Shown here piece by piece: positions 1 through 11,871 of a DNA stretch of 64,000 nt. The stretch is from the NCBI RefSeq assembly GCF_964340395.1, contig NC_135550.1, positions 12,355,908 to 12,419,907 on the forward strand. The letters are read 5' to 3'. A program made the position numbers and the translations under genes. The notes under the pieces were generated by a model, which was given only the letters and a program-made list of their open reading frames with translations, was not told where the DNA came from and did not search any database. The stretch's first letter is position 1. Every line of letters begins with the position of its first letter. This DNA is from Glandiceps talaboti. Its lineage: Eukaryota > Hemichordata > Enteropneusta > Spengelidae.

Positions 1-872
1 TTAATACAAGAGGCGCGATTACTCACACACAATAATTCAGCAGAATGTTTTACATACAAATTGAAACTGAATTATAAAATAGTCGTTAGAATTGTTTACT
101 CAACATAGCGTTCCTTACTACAACATAATAAAAGCTTAGTGGCACTTTCAACTTTTATTAATATTTGAATCATGAATGTGGAACCCCCTTTGCCACGAGA
201 ACTGTGTTGAAGTAGCAGTTAAATCTCTGCTTTGACAGAATACAACTAGAACATAAAGCGAATCCAAAGGACTGGTGCAGACATTCATTCACCGAAAAAA
301 AGAGACTCCGTGTAATTACAAGGAGCGCAGAACCAAACATTGCTGTGAACGTGCGAGCCGGCACCCGTGACCGTGTGTGCAAATCAATATTCTACATGCA
401 CCGATGTTGAAATAAGCATGAAGACGTCGCTAATCCACCAAATCTTCTTATAGTAGAAATACTAATGTGACGTGTTTTTAGATTAATTAATGTCCCAAAT
501 GCCAATAAAACCGACCAAACGTAATTATAGCCATTCGTGGAACGTGCGATTTCCTAGCTTTAAGTGCAGATTACAAATGATGCGGATAAGAAAATGGCTG
601 AAGTGGAATCCTACAGAATAAATTCGAAAATAAATTAATGGAATGTCCCCTGGGTAGATATTGGCTGACGTCTATTTTGATAATAAATGAGCGACAGATT
701 CGGGTTTCTAATTGTAAAACTAAACTCTGGTAGATCCAAGGTTTGGAAAAGCATTTAAGTGGTATTTCCGAAGTGAAATCACCGTATCTAAAAGCACTGT
801 TTTATTATATATAGTGACATTTAAAAAAAATAAACGATTTACTCTTTCAACCACACTCTCAAATACTATTTT
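1..872. other. AT-rich non-repetitive sequence
   Basis: No supported gene. The only start with a strong Kozak context is at 594 (AAAATGG), and its frame closes after 14 codons. No repeat or hairpin of note was seen. Confidence 0.6.
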
Positions 873-873
873 A

Positions 874-922
<49 letters not shown>

Positions 923-1338
923 GTATGTATGTATGTATGTATGTATGTATGTATGTATGTATGTATGTATGTATGTATGTATGTATGTATGTATGTCTGT
1001 CTGTCTCTCTTGTCTCTATGTCTGTCTGTCTCTCTATGTATGTATGTATGTATGTATGTATGTATGTATGTATGTATGTATGTATGTATGTATGTATGTA
1101 TGTATGTATGTATGTATGTCTGTCTCTCTGTCTCTCTCTCTGTATGTCTGTCTGTCTCTCTATGTATGTATGTATGTATGTATGTATGTATGTATGTATG
1201 TATGTGTATGTATGTATGTATGTATGTATGTATGTATGTATGTATGTATGTCTGTCTGTCTGTATGTATGTATGTATGTATGTATGTATGTATGTATGTG
1301 TGTGTGTGTATGTATGTATGTATGTATGTATGTATGTA

Positions 1339-1377
<39 letters not shown>

Positions 1378-1466
1378 GTGTGTGTGCGTGCATGTATGTA
1401 TGTATGTATGTATGTATGTATGTATGTATGTATGTATGTATGTATGTATGTATGTATGTATGTAGC
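873..1466. repeat. Compound (TATG)n/(CTGT)n/(TG)n microsatellite
   Basis: About 590 bp of near-pure tetranucleotide repeat. It opens with GTGTAT hexamers, then long TATG runs broken by CTGT/CTCT patches and short TG runs, and closes with TAGA. Three forward frames and one reverse frame stay open only because the 4-bp unit contains no stop codon. The predicted Met-Tyr-Val-Cys or His-Thr-Tyr-Ile proteins are artefacts. Confidence 0.98.
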
Positions 1467-1882
1467 TAGATAGATAGGTATGTGTAAAGTATCACGTTTC
1501 TGTATGAGGCATTACCAAAAGAGAAAGTAACACAATGGAATAAACTGTGTATTCCTTATGGAAGAAGAGACCAGGTGGTCACAAGTCTTGTAGAGTGGTT
1601 GCATAGACTTGCTACAAAATGATAAAGTTGATTGTATGCATAGAAATCTCGTTTGATGCTTTTTTTTTGTGTGTGATACGCGACCTTTACATTTGTATGA
1701 CGAACAAGCAAATTCCTTCGTGGGCTGCAGGTCCGATTGAAAGACAATAATCTAGTATCACCGTAGTGTATGTTACCATTACAAGTAATTAAAATGTTGC
1801 CATAGGTATTTCCCACTGCATGTATGCTATAATGTATGTTCAATCAACATTAAATATGACTACATTGTACTTCAGGACTTAC
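1467..1882. other. No gene seen
   Basis: Ordinary AT-rich sequence. A minus-strand frame of 95 codons at 1556-1843 has no recognisable domain and no splice context, and its length is within chance expectation. Confidence 0.5.
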
Positions 1883-1998
1883 CTCACAAAATAAAACAAT
1901 TGGTTGTATTTTAACTGTCTGATCTTGAACTAAACGCTGATATGAAGACTGTGTCTCTAGTGTCACTTACAGCAACCATCTGGACAGCATCAGTATGC
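1883..1998 (-). other. Candidate spliced exon (28-bp micro-exon or 116-bp non-coding exon)
   Basis: Read on the minus strand, a pyrimidine-rich acceptor (TTTTCTTTCTATGCAG) ends just above position 1998. Two strong donors follow: GGTTGCT|GTAAGT after position 1971 and TTTTGTGAG|GTAAGT after position 1883. The short version is 28 nt, open as (x)HTDAVQMVA with phases 1-in and 0-out. A second frame is also open. The long version contains stops in all frames, so it would be UTR or lncRNA. Both splice signals are close to consensus, which is what singles the site out. No family is recognised, and chance pairing of good splice sites in 64 kb is possible. Confidence 0.25.
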
Positions 1999-3420
1999 CT
2001 GCATAGAAAGAAAACAAACATAGCAAAACAATTAATGTTTTGAGAGACAAATGATAATTGAATACGAAAGGTATGAAATTCATATTTATAAATAGAAAAT
2101 CAATATAGGGTGTCGTGAAAATATTTTACAACAAAAGTAACAATAGGAAAATTGACCATTTTCAAACCACTAGAGAGACCCCGAGAACACATACCTATAA
2201 TGCCATTGACTATGATCTCTCGTTCTACAGATACAGATACAGTTAAAAGTGAACACATAATGTTTCCTATTTTTTTTTCTGACGATGGTGGGCGATGTAT
2301 ACGTAGTTTTCTTCACTTATCGTTATTGTAAACGTACATAACTGATTGTTTGCCGTCTTTACGTTGTAGCTGGATGTAAATACCGAGAAAGCAAATTCGA
2401 TGCAGTTACATACTAGTCCTGTATAAAAAAGGCCACGTTTTCATTAATCATTTTCCTACCCTCCATCCCTTCATCAGAAAATAAAAGTTGATGACGACAT
2501 AGCAACATTTATTAACTACCATGGTAACGATTTTATGATTCTGTAAGCATTTAATGAACATTTTGAGTGAATAATTCAGTATTTGGTAGTTCGTAACTAA
2601 CTGTGTGTTAAGACATGACGTTATCATATGTAAATTCTCTCTCTTCTCGCAACACTGTTGACAAGTGACAGCGATTTTGTACACAAGCCTTCGTTTCATC
2701 TCATTACGGAGAAGGAACTTCAGACATATTAATATACACACTATCAAACGAACGTCTAGGTTGCTTCATTATTACGCATTTTCTTAGAGGAAGCCTAGTC
2801 ACAGAGATTTAGAATGCAACTCTAGCTACTAACTGTCCGCTTACTAAGAACCAACCTTCACATATTGACACTACGGATCGATTTGCTGTCCAGTTTTCCG
2901 GATTTTCGTTATAAGCTGCTTACACGATGAATTTTCTATTCTATTGCCAAAACGATACGATTCAAGTGTGCTTCCTCATGCGTTGTGATGTCTTTACTTA
3001 AATTTACTATCACAGTGTCAAACTCAGCTAGAGTATCTTTAATTGTTACTATATATAGAACGTGCGAGGACAAACCAAGCCGATTACGGTCCCGTCAGGA
3101 TATGCTGTCTGTATTCTGCCCTCTTATAGATAATTGAGTGGTCATCTTTTCCCATGACGCCGAGTAGCTAGGCTGTAAATGTAATTTTGACCTTATTAAG
3201 CAGCTGATTCATCCTCGTCAATTTTCCCGTGTCTAAGTCAGCGATTCCATCGTCGAAGCAGAGCTGTCTAGGGCAATTCTCACAGATCTGCCCGAGCGAT
3301 GGTTGCTTGTACATCCCAGGTGGACGAAGGCAGATGGATATGCCCAAGTTCATTGATAACTTAACGTTGTTTTATTATTTAAAAAATATAGTGGGTGTAG
3401 CTTGTCAAAGTTAAGTAGGG
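1999..3420. other. No supported gene; cysteine-rich overlapping ORFs near 3.2 kb
   Basis: Mostly AT-rich. A short higher-GC patch at 3168-3414 is open on both strands (61 codons each). The minus frame contains a cysteine cluster (ICENCPRQLCFDDG), the plus frame another (SQICPSDGCLYIPGG). Neither has good flanking splice sites or a recognised domain, so I do not call a gene. Confidence 0.4.
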
Positions 3421-3640
3421 GTTCATGGTTCTAGGGCTTTGCGTGTTTTTAGAGCGAAATAGAGACTTGTGATACACCCTAGTACAGAAAAGATTAAAAA
3501 GACTCCAGAGCTTACATTTGATGAAGCTGTTCAAATTGTAAGCAATGGTTCGTGTTTCGAGAGCTTTGCGTTTTTTTCCAGAGAACTACCGAGCGCGTAA
3601 TACACAATTATACACACAAAAGTTAAACAGACTTCCGACC
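3421..3640. repeat. Degenerate two-copy tandem duplication (about 125 bp)
   Basis: Unit A (about 3421-3515) and unit B (about 3543-3637) share the ordered landmarks GGTTC, GAG/GGGCTTTGCGT, a GAGCG segment, TACAC, AAAAG.TTAAA.AGACT and CC.GA. The copies are clearly related but well diverged, so the duplication is old. No coding frame spans it. Confidence 0.6.
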
Positions 3641-6600
3641 ATATACATGTAGACACCAGTCCCCTCGCCTTTAAAAGCCGTCAACTATGACATCTCGGGT
3701 AATTGATTAACAAGTATTGTGCTCGAAATTACTCAAAATGTCACTCTAAACCAAGGAATTGTGCTTCACAATGTACCACGGAATCATTCATTGTACTATT
3801 ACGGTGATAATATGGTAACTGAGCAAAACGACAAAAAGCAAATTGCGCGGGCGTTGAAAACGTTGAATACATACAATGTTTCAGTGCGTCGAGCCGTAGA
3901 TAAAAAAACCCCACTAGTTTAAAACGTAAAGTGGCCAATTTTATCGGGCTACGTTTTCCATGAATGGTACTGACGATACAACGATGGGTCAGAAGTCCTT
4001 TCTACTACCTTAATTAAGAAATCCGAAAATTTGATTCGATTGTTCAAGTCAATGGCTGTTATAGGGGGAATTACTAAGAGATTATTTAGTCTAGGCTTTT
4101 ATTTAAAAATTCAATGCGAATCAATTCACTTTTCCATAACCGGAGCCGATAGTTAAAAAGGATTTACTTTTAAAAAGAAACCTAATTTGCACAAGCTGTG
4201 CTCCTTGAAAATTCACGGGACCGTTCTTTCAAGTGCTGATGAATGTGTTTATCTGTGTCTACCCATATTAAAATGAAATCCCAAAGATTACTAATGACTT
4301 AAGGCAATCCCACGTGAGACGGTAGAAATGAAATAAAAACAGTCTCTCAAGTAGTCGGGTGTTTATATTGAAATTAAGCAATGTTTTCTCACTATAATAT
4401 GCAGTATTAACTTCCTCAAAAGCACTTAAATGACCACAAGTTTATATATCTTAAATAGAAACATTTGGCTAATCTCTTTGATGACGTTAGAGTTATACAT
4501 TGGTGTGGTCTTAACTACGCTTAGAATGTGCCTTGGGGACACATTTCTTTGGAAATAAAAGTTCTCTCCAAACTTTACCACGTGAAAGCTTGTTTCTGGT
4601 CACTTTGAAATAATACAAAGACATTTGGGGGTTCTGCGTCTCGTTTTCTTTTTGTTGTGATATCATGCTGGCCTGTATTTAAACAATATTTACGGTGAAC
4701 ACAGATTTTAAAATTGATTTTAACTGATTCAAGATATTAAGGTGGGCGTTTCTTGAACAGTAAAAGCGGTACAAGTTTAACAACTCACTGAAGTCTGAGT
4801 CTGACGTCATTGATATTCTGTCTTTCGATTATCAACAAGGTAATTATTATATAGAATGTCATTGGAATGTTGCAGTGTATGACACGTGAATGTGTTATGT
4901 GAGAGAAAAAAAATATAATAGTAAATATGCAAATGTGGCAGAATGTTGCTTTACAGCTAAAAAAGAACAAACACGCATAATAAAAACATCTTACACTTTT
5001 AATGAGACAACTTGAAAATCTTTTCATTTACTCGGGAACAATCGCCTTAAAATTAAAAGGTTTCTAAAAGAAACCCGTGTTCTATAAGTGTATTGTGTAC
5101 GTGAGAAAATGAGAGGCAATCGACAAAGGGTTTTCGTTTTACAGAATGTTGTTGCATCTGATTGCCATACAGTACAACTCATTCCTCAAGTACCATGTCG
5201 TCTTTTACAGTATAACAAGTACTACATACTTAACACAACCTCCAGGACGTATGGATTGAAACAATACTTCCGTTAGAAATCGTGTAAGTTGACGTAAAGG
5301 GGTACAGTCGGGTATGATAATGAGACATTGCACACTTACAACATGTGAGGTATATCAGTCTATTTATCACAACTAACACCTAGCGAGAGTAGTGTTCACT
5401 ATTTTGTACTTCGAATCAACGCCATCTACTTACTCGATTGTTTCCCCGAGTGTTGGTATATCGCTTCGCCAAACAAGGCCAAGTCATAAATAACACATAT
5501 AATAAGCATTACTGCTGGCTACCGTGAGATACAACACAATTAAATAGTTTGGTAGTCAATGAAACATTCATAGAAATTGAATAAATAAATAATTATTTTC
5601 TGAGCCTACTAAACCTCTAAATTCTGACAGGATTCAATTTAAACTGATAACTATCGAAAGTACTAACTACCTACTAGCTAGGTTAGTATCGCTGTCGTCA
5701 AAATTGCAGTTTACTGGAGGGCGCTGTGTCTATATATATATAGGAAAATACTGAGACTTGACACAAGTTTGTACTTTACTCGTATAACTTCATTTGGTCG
5801 TCTGCGTTGATTAAAATTGTAACTTCATTGCATGAAGTGAAATAAACGATTACATTTACCAATAGTGGACAACTTCAACTAGAGCTATCTCCTTGACTTT
5901 GTATGTCATTCAATGACATGATATCAATCTATCAACTACTGATATCAATCTCGACAAACAAACCTTTGAGGTGATTGTACTTTCAGCCTAGCTAGATGGT
6001 CTGTGTAGAATGTTATTCGGGAATATTAATATGAACAGAGATATGAAAGAGAGAAATTGAGAAAAAAAAAGATATTTTGACCAACGTTGAGCCGATAACT
6101 TAGCAAATAAGTATTATCCGTGAATGATGCATGTTGCCGTGCACACAAATGTAAGCCGACATAGCACCAAACAAACGAAAAACTATTCTCGCAGGCTAAA
6201 TTATATATGTACTATTGTATCTACTCCATACAAAAATGTTCACTTTGGCATAAATACTAGCTTATACAACACCAAGAACGATACGGAGAAAATCCTCGTC
6301 GAGAGGCGCGGTGAAATAATAATTTGATATATATGTTGCCCTCTAGCGGTCATATGAAGCCTAATCTCCCCATGAACGCATTTCTCACAACAGCGTACGG
6401 TGTCCAGTATGTTATTAACTTGCGTCATTTTTGTAACGGCAGCCTGAGGATGCTGTAACGGTGGTACGTCGGTATGAAATACGCCGCTGACGAAAAAATC
6501 TATGAAAATCATACCGACTATTTATATATCCTGTGTTAACAGTTGGGCTTCGAAATTATGTGCTCGTCATATACTTTGTACTGAAACAACCGCAAAAAAA

Positions 6601-6733
6601 TGCAAACGTAATGTCTACGTACAATACGGTTTGTGATAAGAGTATCGGCAACAGCGAAATATATAGAAACTCATAAACAAACATAGGGTCGTTTGATGTT
6701 GTGTCTACAAGTTACAAAAAAATGTTATGTTTA
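3641..6733. other. AT-rich sequence without a supported gene
   Basis: Several 60-90 codon frames occur (3719-3938, 4785-5027, 5088-5276, 6124-6512) on both strands, often overlapping antisense pairs. None has a recognised domain or a convincing start or splice context. A short TA run lies near 5730. No tandem array above 50 bp was seen. Confidence 0.5.
6731..6733. other. Left target-site duplication TTA
   Basis: The three bases immediately outside the left inverted repeat match the TTA immediately outside the right repeat at 8106-8108. Confidence 0.75.
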
Positions 6734-8105
6734 GGGAGCCTTCAGTAATTACGAGGGGGAGGGGTGAATTGGGGGAGGGTCATATTTTAGAAACCCGTCC
6801 AGGGGGAGGGTCACATTTTATGTTGACTCATTTTATTGCCCTGCCTGGATTGTACTTGTTACCATACGGTGAGAAGATAAAATACTAAGTCTTGTAAAAT
6901 GCACTCTGCACTGTTTCAAATAAAGTCTACAAATTCTGAGAGAAACAACACACATCCCTTCAAAATCCCTTCTGAATTAATGTAGTTACAATTTACTATT
7001 TTCAACATGCCAAACGAGTCCACATGACATCTTGTGTAGCTTGGATGTTTGTCATGTGACAGAGGACAAGCTGCACATTGCTCATTTGTTCTAAAATGCA
7101 TATACATTGCCATACAAGCGCAAAATGTGCATATGAGCCATATACGCGATTTCCATGCAAAGATTGACCTGTGTCACATACATAATGAAACCAGTCACTG
7201 GCTTCAATATCTTGTCTCATGAGAATGTCCATCGAGCAGAAAATACTGTAGAATATTTTATTTTCACTGGAATTACCGTCGAAAACGGTAGCTAATAAAC
7301 AGTAAACATATTTTAGAAATTCACAGGTAATTTATGCTGTACTCTGTCTTACTCAGTTGCATCAATAGTGAAGAAAAATAGTTTTGACTTGAAATGAAGT
7401 TTCAGATAAATAGTGTTTTCCAAACATTGCTAATCTGATGTAAATATTCTACATTACAGTCAATTCCAGCAAGAAAAGTCAAATACAATGAAGTTTCATA
7501 TTTTACTAGACATTTTTTTTTTAACTACAGAATATTTGATTAAACAACCAGTAGAGGAACAACAATAAAGTACTGGTTATGTGATACTTTAAAACACAGG
7601 GTGACATTTTCTAAAAAAAAAACTACTTTCAAATATAAATTACAACAATAAATATAAAAGCTTGTCAACACAGCCTGTATATGTGTAAAGTGCACTGGTA
7701 TTGTTGATAATTTTAGTCCAGACTAAAATTCACTTGTCAAAAATAACAATGCAGTTTGTACATATACAGGCTGTGTTTACAAGCGTTTGTCAAAAACAGG
7801 TCTGGAGTGTTTCAATGTGCGTTACGGAGTAGAACAATAAACTAAAACTGTAGTTGATACACACAGAACAAAACATACTGAAAAAATCATCAAAAGTTAC
7901 AGCCACTGTCCCTTTAATCTGTCCATATAATTTCCATACATCTATCAGTGAATTTGTCATTTTGAGATGGGGAGAGGTCAGACTTTAGAACTTGGGATTG
8001 GGGGAGGGTCACATTTTAGAAAAAGGAGTAGGGGGAAGGGTAACATTTTACAGCTCAGACATACCCTAAATCCCCCCGCACCCCCCGTAATTACTGAAGG
8101 CTCCC
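6734..8105. mobile_element. Non-autonomous PIF/Harbinger-like element, 1.37 kb
   Basis: The left end begins GGGAGCCTTCAGTAATTAC and the right end is its near-perfect reverse complement (GTAATTACTGAAGGCTCCC). Both ends are flanked by TTA (6731-6733 and 8106-8108), the 3-bp TWA target duplication typical of PIF/Harbinger transposons. Next to each terminus lie G-rich subterminal repeats of the type GGGGGAGGGTCACATTTTAGA: several copies near 6755-6820 on the left, and at 7968-8052 on the right in direct orientation. No transposase frame is present inside, so it would need a helper in trans. The interior is AT-rich and holds a separate hairpin (7659-7785). Partial relatives are at 29.0 and 53.8 kb. 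Confidence 0.85.
7659..7785. repeat. Nested 127-bp perfect-style hairpin
   Basis: Two arms of about 60 bp pair around a centre near 7720. The outer part of the left arm (CTTGTCAACACAGCCTGTAT) is matched by the reverse complement of the right arm with few mismatches and one short bulge. The loop is only a few bases. It sits in the middle of the Harbinger-like element and is either its central palindrome or a separate hairpin MITE that inserted there. Such a structure can fold like a miRNA or siRNA precursor if transcribed. Confidence 0.85.
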
Positions 8106-8466
8106 TTATGACGCCAAACCCTATACTGAGAGAACCCCATGATGATTGATTGCATGTGTGTCGTAAAGGGGGTATTTGTACGCGACTCTCGTGCTTGCGG
8201 TATCCTCTTCGGCCGTACTTTCAGAAGAGGAGCGATTAAAACACCGCAAGGTCGAAGTGCGAACATCCCAAGTACCCAGTAGCAGTCACGAGTCATAGGT
8301 TTCTATTATTGCACATGTTTATCCAAAAACAGCAAATTCGTTAAAAAATACAACAGTCGTGTGCGTTCACGTGGCACATGATTACATGCACAAAGAACGA
8401 GCGCACGCTCATTTGCATACAGTATTACACTGCATTGCAAATACCAATAGCTTGTGCATGTAATGA
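8106..8466. other. No gene seen
   Basis: Short unique stretch downstream of the inverted-repeat element. It is moderately CpG-containing around 8170-8290 but has no supported reading frame. Confidence 0.5.
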
Positions 8467-8667
8467 ATGATGGCGGGTCGACAGTTTTCTCTCAGAAAAA
8501 AGATGAAGAACAGTACTTGTACTGATTCAGATCGTTACCTTTCCATTACAACCATGTCTTTGAAGACAGCCATATTTGTAATAAGCTTAGGTAACTCAAT
8601 CAACAATATCATCAAAAAGGGGCATTTTATATTGCAATGTTCAGTAATTTCTGTTTTCAGAAAATGA
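8467..8667 (+). CDS. Candidate small ORF, 66 codons, unrecognised
   Basis: ATG-ATG-GCG start followed by a basic N-terminus (MMAGRQFSLRKKMK) and then a hydrophobic stretch around residues 30-45, ending at a TGA. The product would be small and possibly membrane-associated. No domain, neighbour or splice signal supports it. It overlaps an antisense frame of similar length. Chance ORFs of this size are expected dozens of times in a window like this, so the call rests only on the start context (second ATG followed by GCG) and the amino-acid texture. Confidence 0.15.
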   Translation: MMAGRQFSLRKKMKNSTCTDSDRYLSITTMSLKTAIFVISLGNSINNIIKKGHFILQCSVISVFRK

Positions 8668-9966
8668 ACCAAGATATAATAATCACCTATTTTAAACATA
8701 TACACCATGCAATCTCTTTCCACTCATCTCTTCCGCAAACAAAATTTGCCAAAGGAAATTGCATAGGAAAAAAAAATCAGTTTAAATAGATAAAAGTTGA
8801 ACGAACAGTCACGCTTCACAGAGGTATTCATTCCAAAAGAAGATGAAGTCTAAATGACATAAGACCGTCTTTAAAAAAAAGAAGAAGACACAGTCAGTCA
8901 GGAAATCAGTGCGCCTCAACTCAACAACTATGGAAACCCATTACTTCATATTATTATTTATGCTGTAATGGCAATTTGAAAATTACATGCGACCCTCAGG
9001 GTTACATGATCGATTGCTACTTACCCCACTACAATAGTTGGCTGTGATAGAACTGGCCATTCTTTATATACAATTATGACACATCTTAATGCTATAGGTA
9101 GCTCGGAGATTGGAATTTACAATGGGAGCTCCCTATTATACTGCAGATAATTCAGTTTCTGATAAAAAACATCTTCTATTTAATTGCTGCTAACCTGATT
9201 GTGATGATGATAACTGCACATTCTATGAGCTATTATTCAAAACATAGTTAGATATAAATCGCGCACTTAAAAAATATAGACGTTGTATTTTTATGAGCGT
9301 AGTATATATAGGCGATCTGGATTAATCGATGTAATTAGGTATTCATTTATAAAACTAGATATTCTATATATATAAAATACAGTTAAATTTATTACCTGAA
9401 TATGGTCGGATGGATAATGGGGAAATGGGAAATAGACAGTCTCAATCCATTGATTTTTACGCAATATGAATATGATGTAACATGATGAAACAGTCGTTTG
9501 TTGTCATAGCAACCTAGTCCTATATCCACACAACCACCTGTATCACTCAAACTTATACATCGAACCACGCTACAACTTTCAGTAATCAGATACGTATATG
9601 GAAATTCCCTATCAAGTAGTATTATAAGTGTTTGCACAGTTGATCAGCATTGAGTTATTTGACAAAATATTACAACAGCATGTAGAGAGTAATCTAAACA
9701 GACTGAAACATGTGTTGATGTCGTAAGCTTTTCACAACGAGTGATCTTGAAAAAACACCGCTTCAATTCTAACTACAAATATACATGAACATTACTTTTG
9801 AACTATTTGCCAGCGTTTTTTGTTAATCTGTCAGAATTCAGTAACGAACGTATTCTCTGTTATACCACCCAGTGAACTGTACAACACATCTATTTTGGTT
9901 TTTAAAACTTTACAGGTCATAATCAAATTGATTAATGGGTGTATGGAAAACAAGTCTCCGATACTA
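8668..9966. other. No supported gene
   Basis: AT-rich. A minus-strand 81-codon frame (9392-9637) starts at GTG and has no recognised domain. Confidence 0.5.
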
Positions 9967-10149
9967 CCCAACCAACCAACCAACCAACCAACTAACTAAC
10001 TAACTAACTGCAAGCACGCACGCACGCACACACACAGACGGACATGGACATACATACATACATACATACATACATACATACATACATGCATACATGCATA
10101 CATGCATACATGCATACATACATACATACATACATACATACATACATAC

Positions 10150-10224
<75 letters not shown>

Positions 10225-10230
10225 TATATA
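9967..10230. repeat. Compound microsatellite CCAA-CTAA-CACG/CACA-CATA/CATG-TA
   Basis: Ordered blocks: (CCAA)n, (CTAA)n, short CACG and CACA runs, (CATA)n with CATG interruptions, then about 75 bp of (TA)n. Block edges differ by one base each, consistent with stepwise mutation of a single ancestral tract. The open frame through it is an artefact. Confidence 0.97.
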
Positions 10231-10441
10231 GGGAGTTAAACTTTATCACAGTACACTTTCAACTTTGATCATAGCTCCATAATGAGTGGCGTGTATACTA
10301 CGCGGTACTTCTAAGAATAGACAAAGTTCTTCAGGTAATCAGGAAGTGTAATCGCACAATCGATATTTCATCCGAGTTTTGCCAAAAACAACTACAGTTC
10401 TGTGATCGCGAGTTCTTTAGATAATTAATGTTACCCGAAGG

Positions 10442-10570
10442 ATGGCGGCGAGCACAGTAACGTCGAACAATATTCATTGTACCCCCGAGAAATTTGTTAA
10501 TCCATCCATTGTTTTGTTCCCTCACCAAACCGATAGGGAATCTCATAGGTTACATTCTATAAGCTACTGA
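10442..10570 (+). CDS. Candidate short ORF or first coding exon, unrecognised
   Basis: The ATG has A at -3 and G at +4 (AAGGATGGCGGCG), an excellent Kozak context, and opens a 42-residue frame starting MAASTVTSNNIHCTPEKFVN. It has a mixed, protein-like composition and ends at TGA. The local GC content is higher than the surroundings. A weak splice donor (CATAG|GTTACA) lies near 10549, so this could equally be the first exon of a longer gene on the plus strand. No partner exon was identified downstream. The ATGGCGG context also matches the YY1-type motif found at some animal promoters. An antisense frame of 71 codons overlaps. Confidence 0.3.
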   Translation: MAASTVTSNNIHCTPEKFVNPSIVLFPHQTDRESHRLHSISY

Positions 10571-11154
10571 TGAGAACTCAAACTGACAAAATCTTGACAA
10601 AGCAATGCACTGCTAATTAAACCATTTTAGATTACCCCTTTTTTCGTGTCAATCTGTTACAGAAGTATGAATCAAATGCGCGTGAAAGCTTAATAAAGTG
10701 TCGAAGTCACTTGAAATATAATTACCTTAAATGATTACATTTGACTTAATTTGTATAAATATTCGCTTGATAAGCAGACAGCAATTTGGGGTGACCCTTA
10801 TCAGGTTATTCAGTTCTCCTATTTCGATCAATACCAAGGCAAGCCTTCGCTACTATTTCTAGTGATCAATTGATTAGTGTGGTTGTGCACATTCAACCAG
10901 CAAACTGCGATTTCCTTTGTATCCAAAGCGACCGGGGTGATAAAATCTAGCCCATAAGCCTGATTAAAACGGCAATGATAAGACGAAAACAGAATTGGCA
11001 TTGGAGATAATTCCTAGTTCTGGACATAGTTAAGAGTAGGACTACAATTTTAAACTCGTGTAGCATTTGTAATGGTTGACATAGATGTACATTTATTCAA
11101 ACGCTTCCCACTGCTTTGTGTCCTCATCACGGTGATCGCAAGAGAATGTAGCCT

Positions 11155-11156
<2 letters not shown>
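10571..11156. other. No gene seen
   Basis: Unique AT-rich sequence with no frame, repeat or hairpin worth naming. Confidence 0.5.
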
Positions 11157-11206
<50 letters not shown>

Positions 11207-11214
11207 ACACACAC
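11157..11214. repeat. (CA)n microsatellite
   Basis: About 58 bp of CA dinucleotide with one TA interruption. Confidence 0.98.
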
Positions 11215-11808
11215 ATAACAAACAAATTAATAACGAAGTTGTTTTTATAAGTACATGGAACTGTAAAATAAATGGAAACATTGACTTAATGTGTGTTGGT
11301 ACATTTTTATGTGAACAGTAACTTATTATAATGTTTTCCCCAATTTGAAATCACGTAATGGCATGTGATGCGTTGAACGACGTCACTATACGACATAAGG
11401 GAGAAAAAGATGACGAATGAATGAATGAATGACGATCATATCAAGGAACAGTGAACGGTTGGGCAGGAGGGAAGTCATTGCCTAGTTGTTGTGGTTGGGT
11501 TACGCGTATACTGTGTTGTATATATATGTGCCTGTGCAAAACATGCAACACGTTTGAAACCATACAGTACACCATGGTCTTATTTCTTATATCCTGCAGT
11601 ATGGTAAATCTTGGTAACTGTTAGTAAATGTAATTGTTAGTCGAAAGCAAAACAACAAATATTACCCCACCCCCTCCCGTGACAAAATATTGTGGTATCA
11701 CTGTGGTATTATCAACATAGCCTTTGGAGGGAAATATATTGTTGTAGTTAAAACAGGGGGTATTGCATTTTTGTTCCTGACATGGTTTAGAAAACAGGAG
11801 GAACGATT

Positions 11809-11812
<4 letters not shown>
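11215..11812. other. No gene seen
   Basis: AT-rich unique sequence. A short ATGA run lies near 11415. Confidence 0.5.

Positions 11813-11870
<58 letters not shown>
11813..11870. repeat. (GT)n microsatellite
   Basis: 58 bp of uninterrupted GT, in the opposite orientation to the CA tract about 600 bp earlier. Confidence 0.98.

Positions 11871-11871
<1 letters not shown>

Noticed and set aside
814-1473. Long Met-Tyr-Val-Cys frames on three forward frames
   Set aside because: Produced by a 4-bp repeat unit with no stop codon. No unique sequence supports a protein.
6240-6512. 90-codon minus ORF
   Set aside because: No start, splice or domain support. Overlaps a plus-strand frame. Within chance length.
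8066-8296. 76-codon minus ORF with GAFSNYGG
   Set aside because: That peptide is the translated terminal repeat of the Harbinger-like element.
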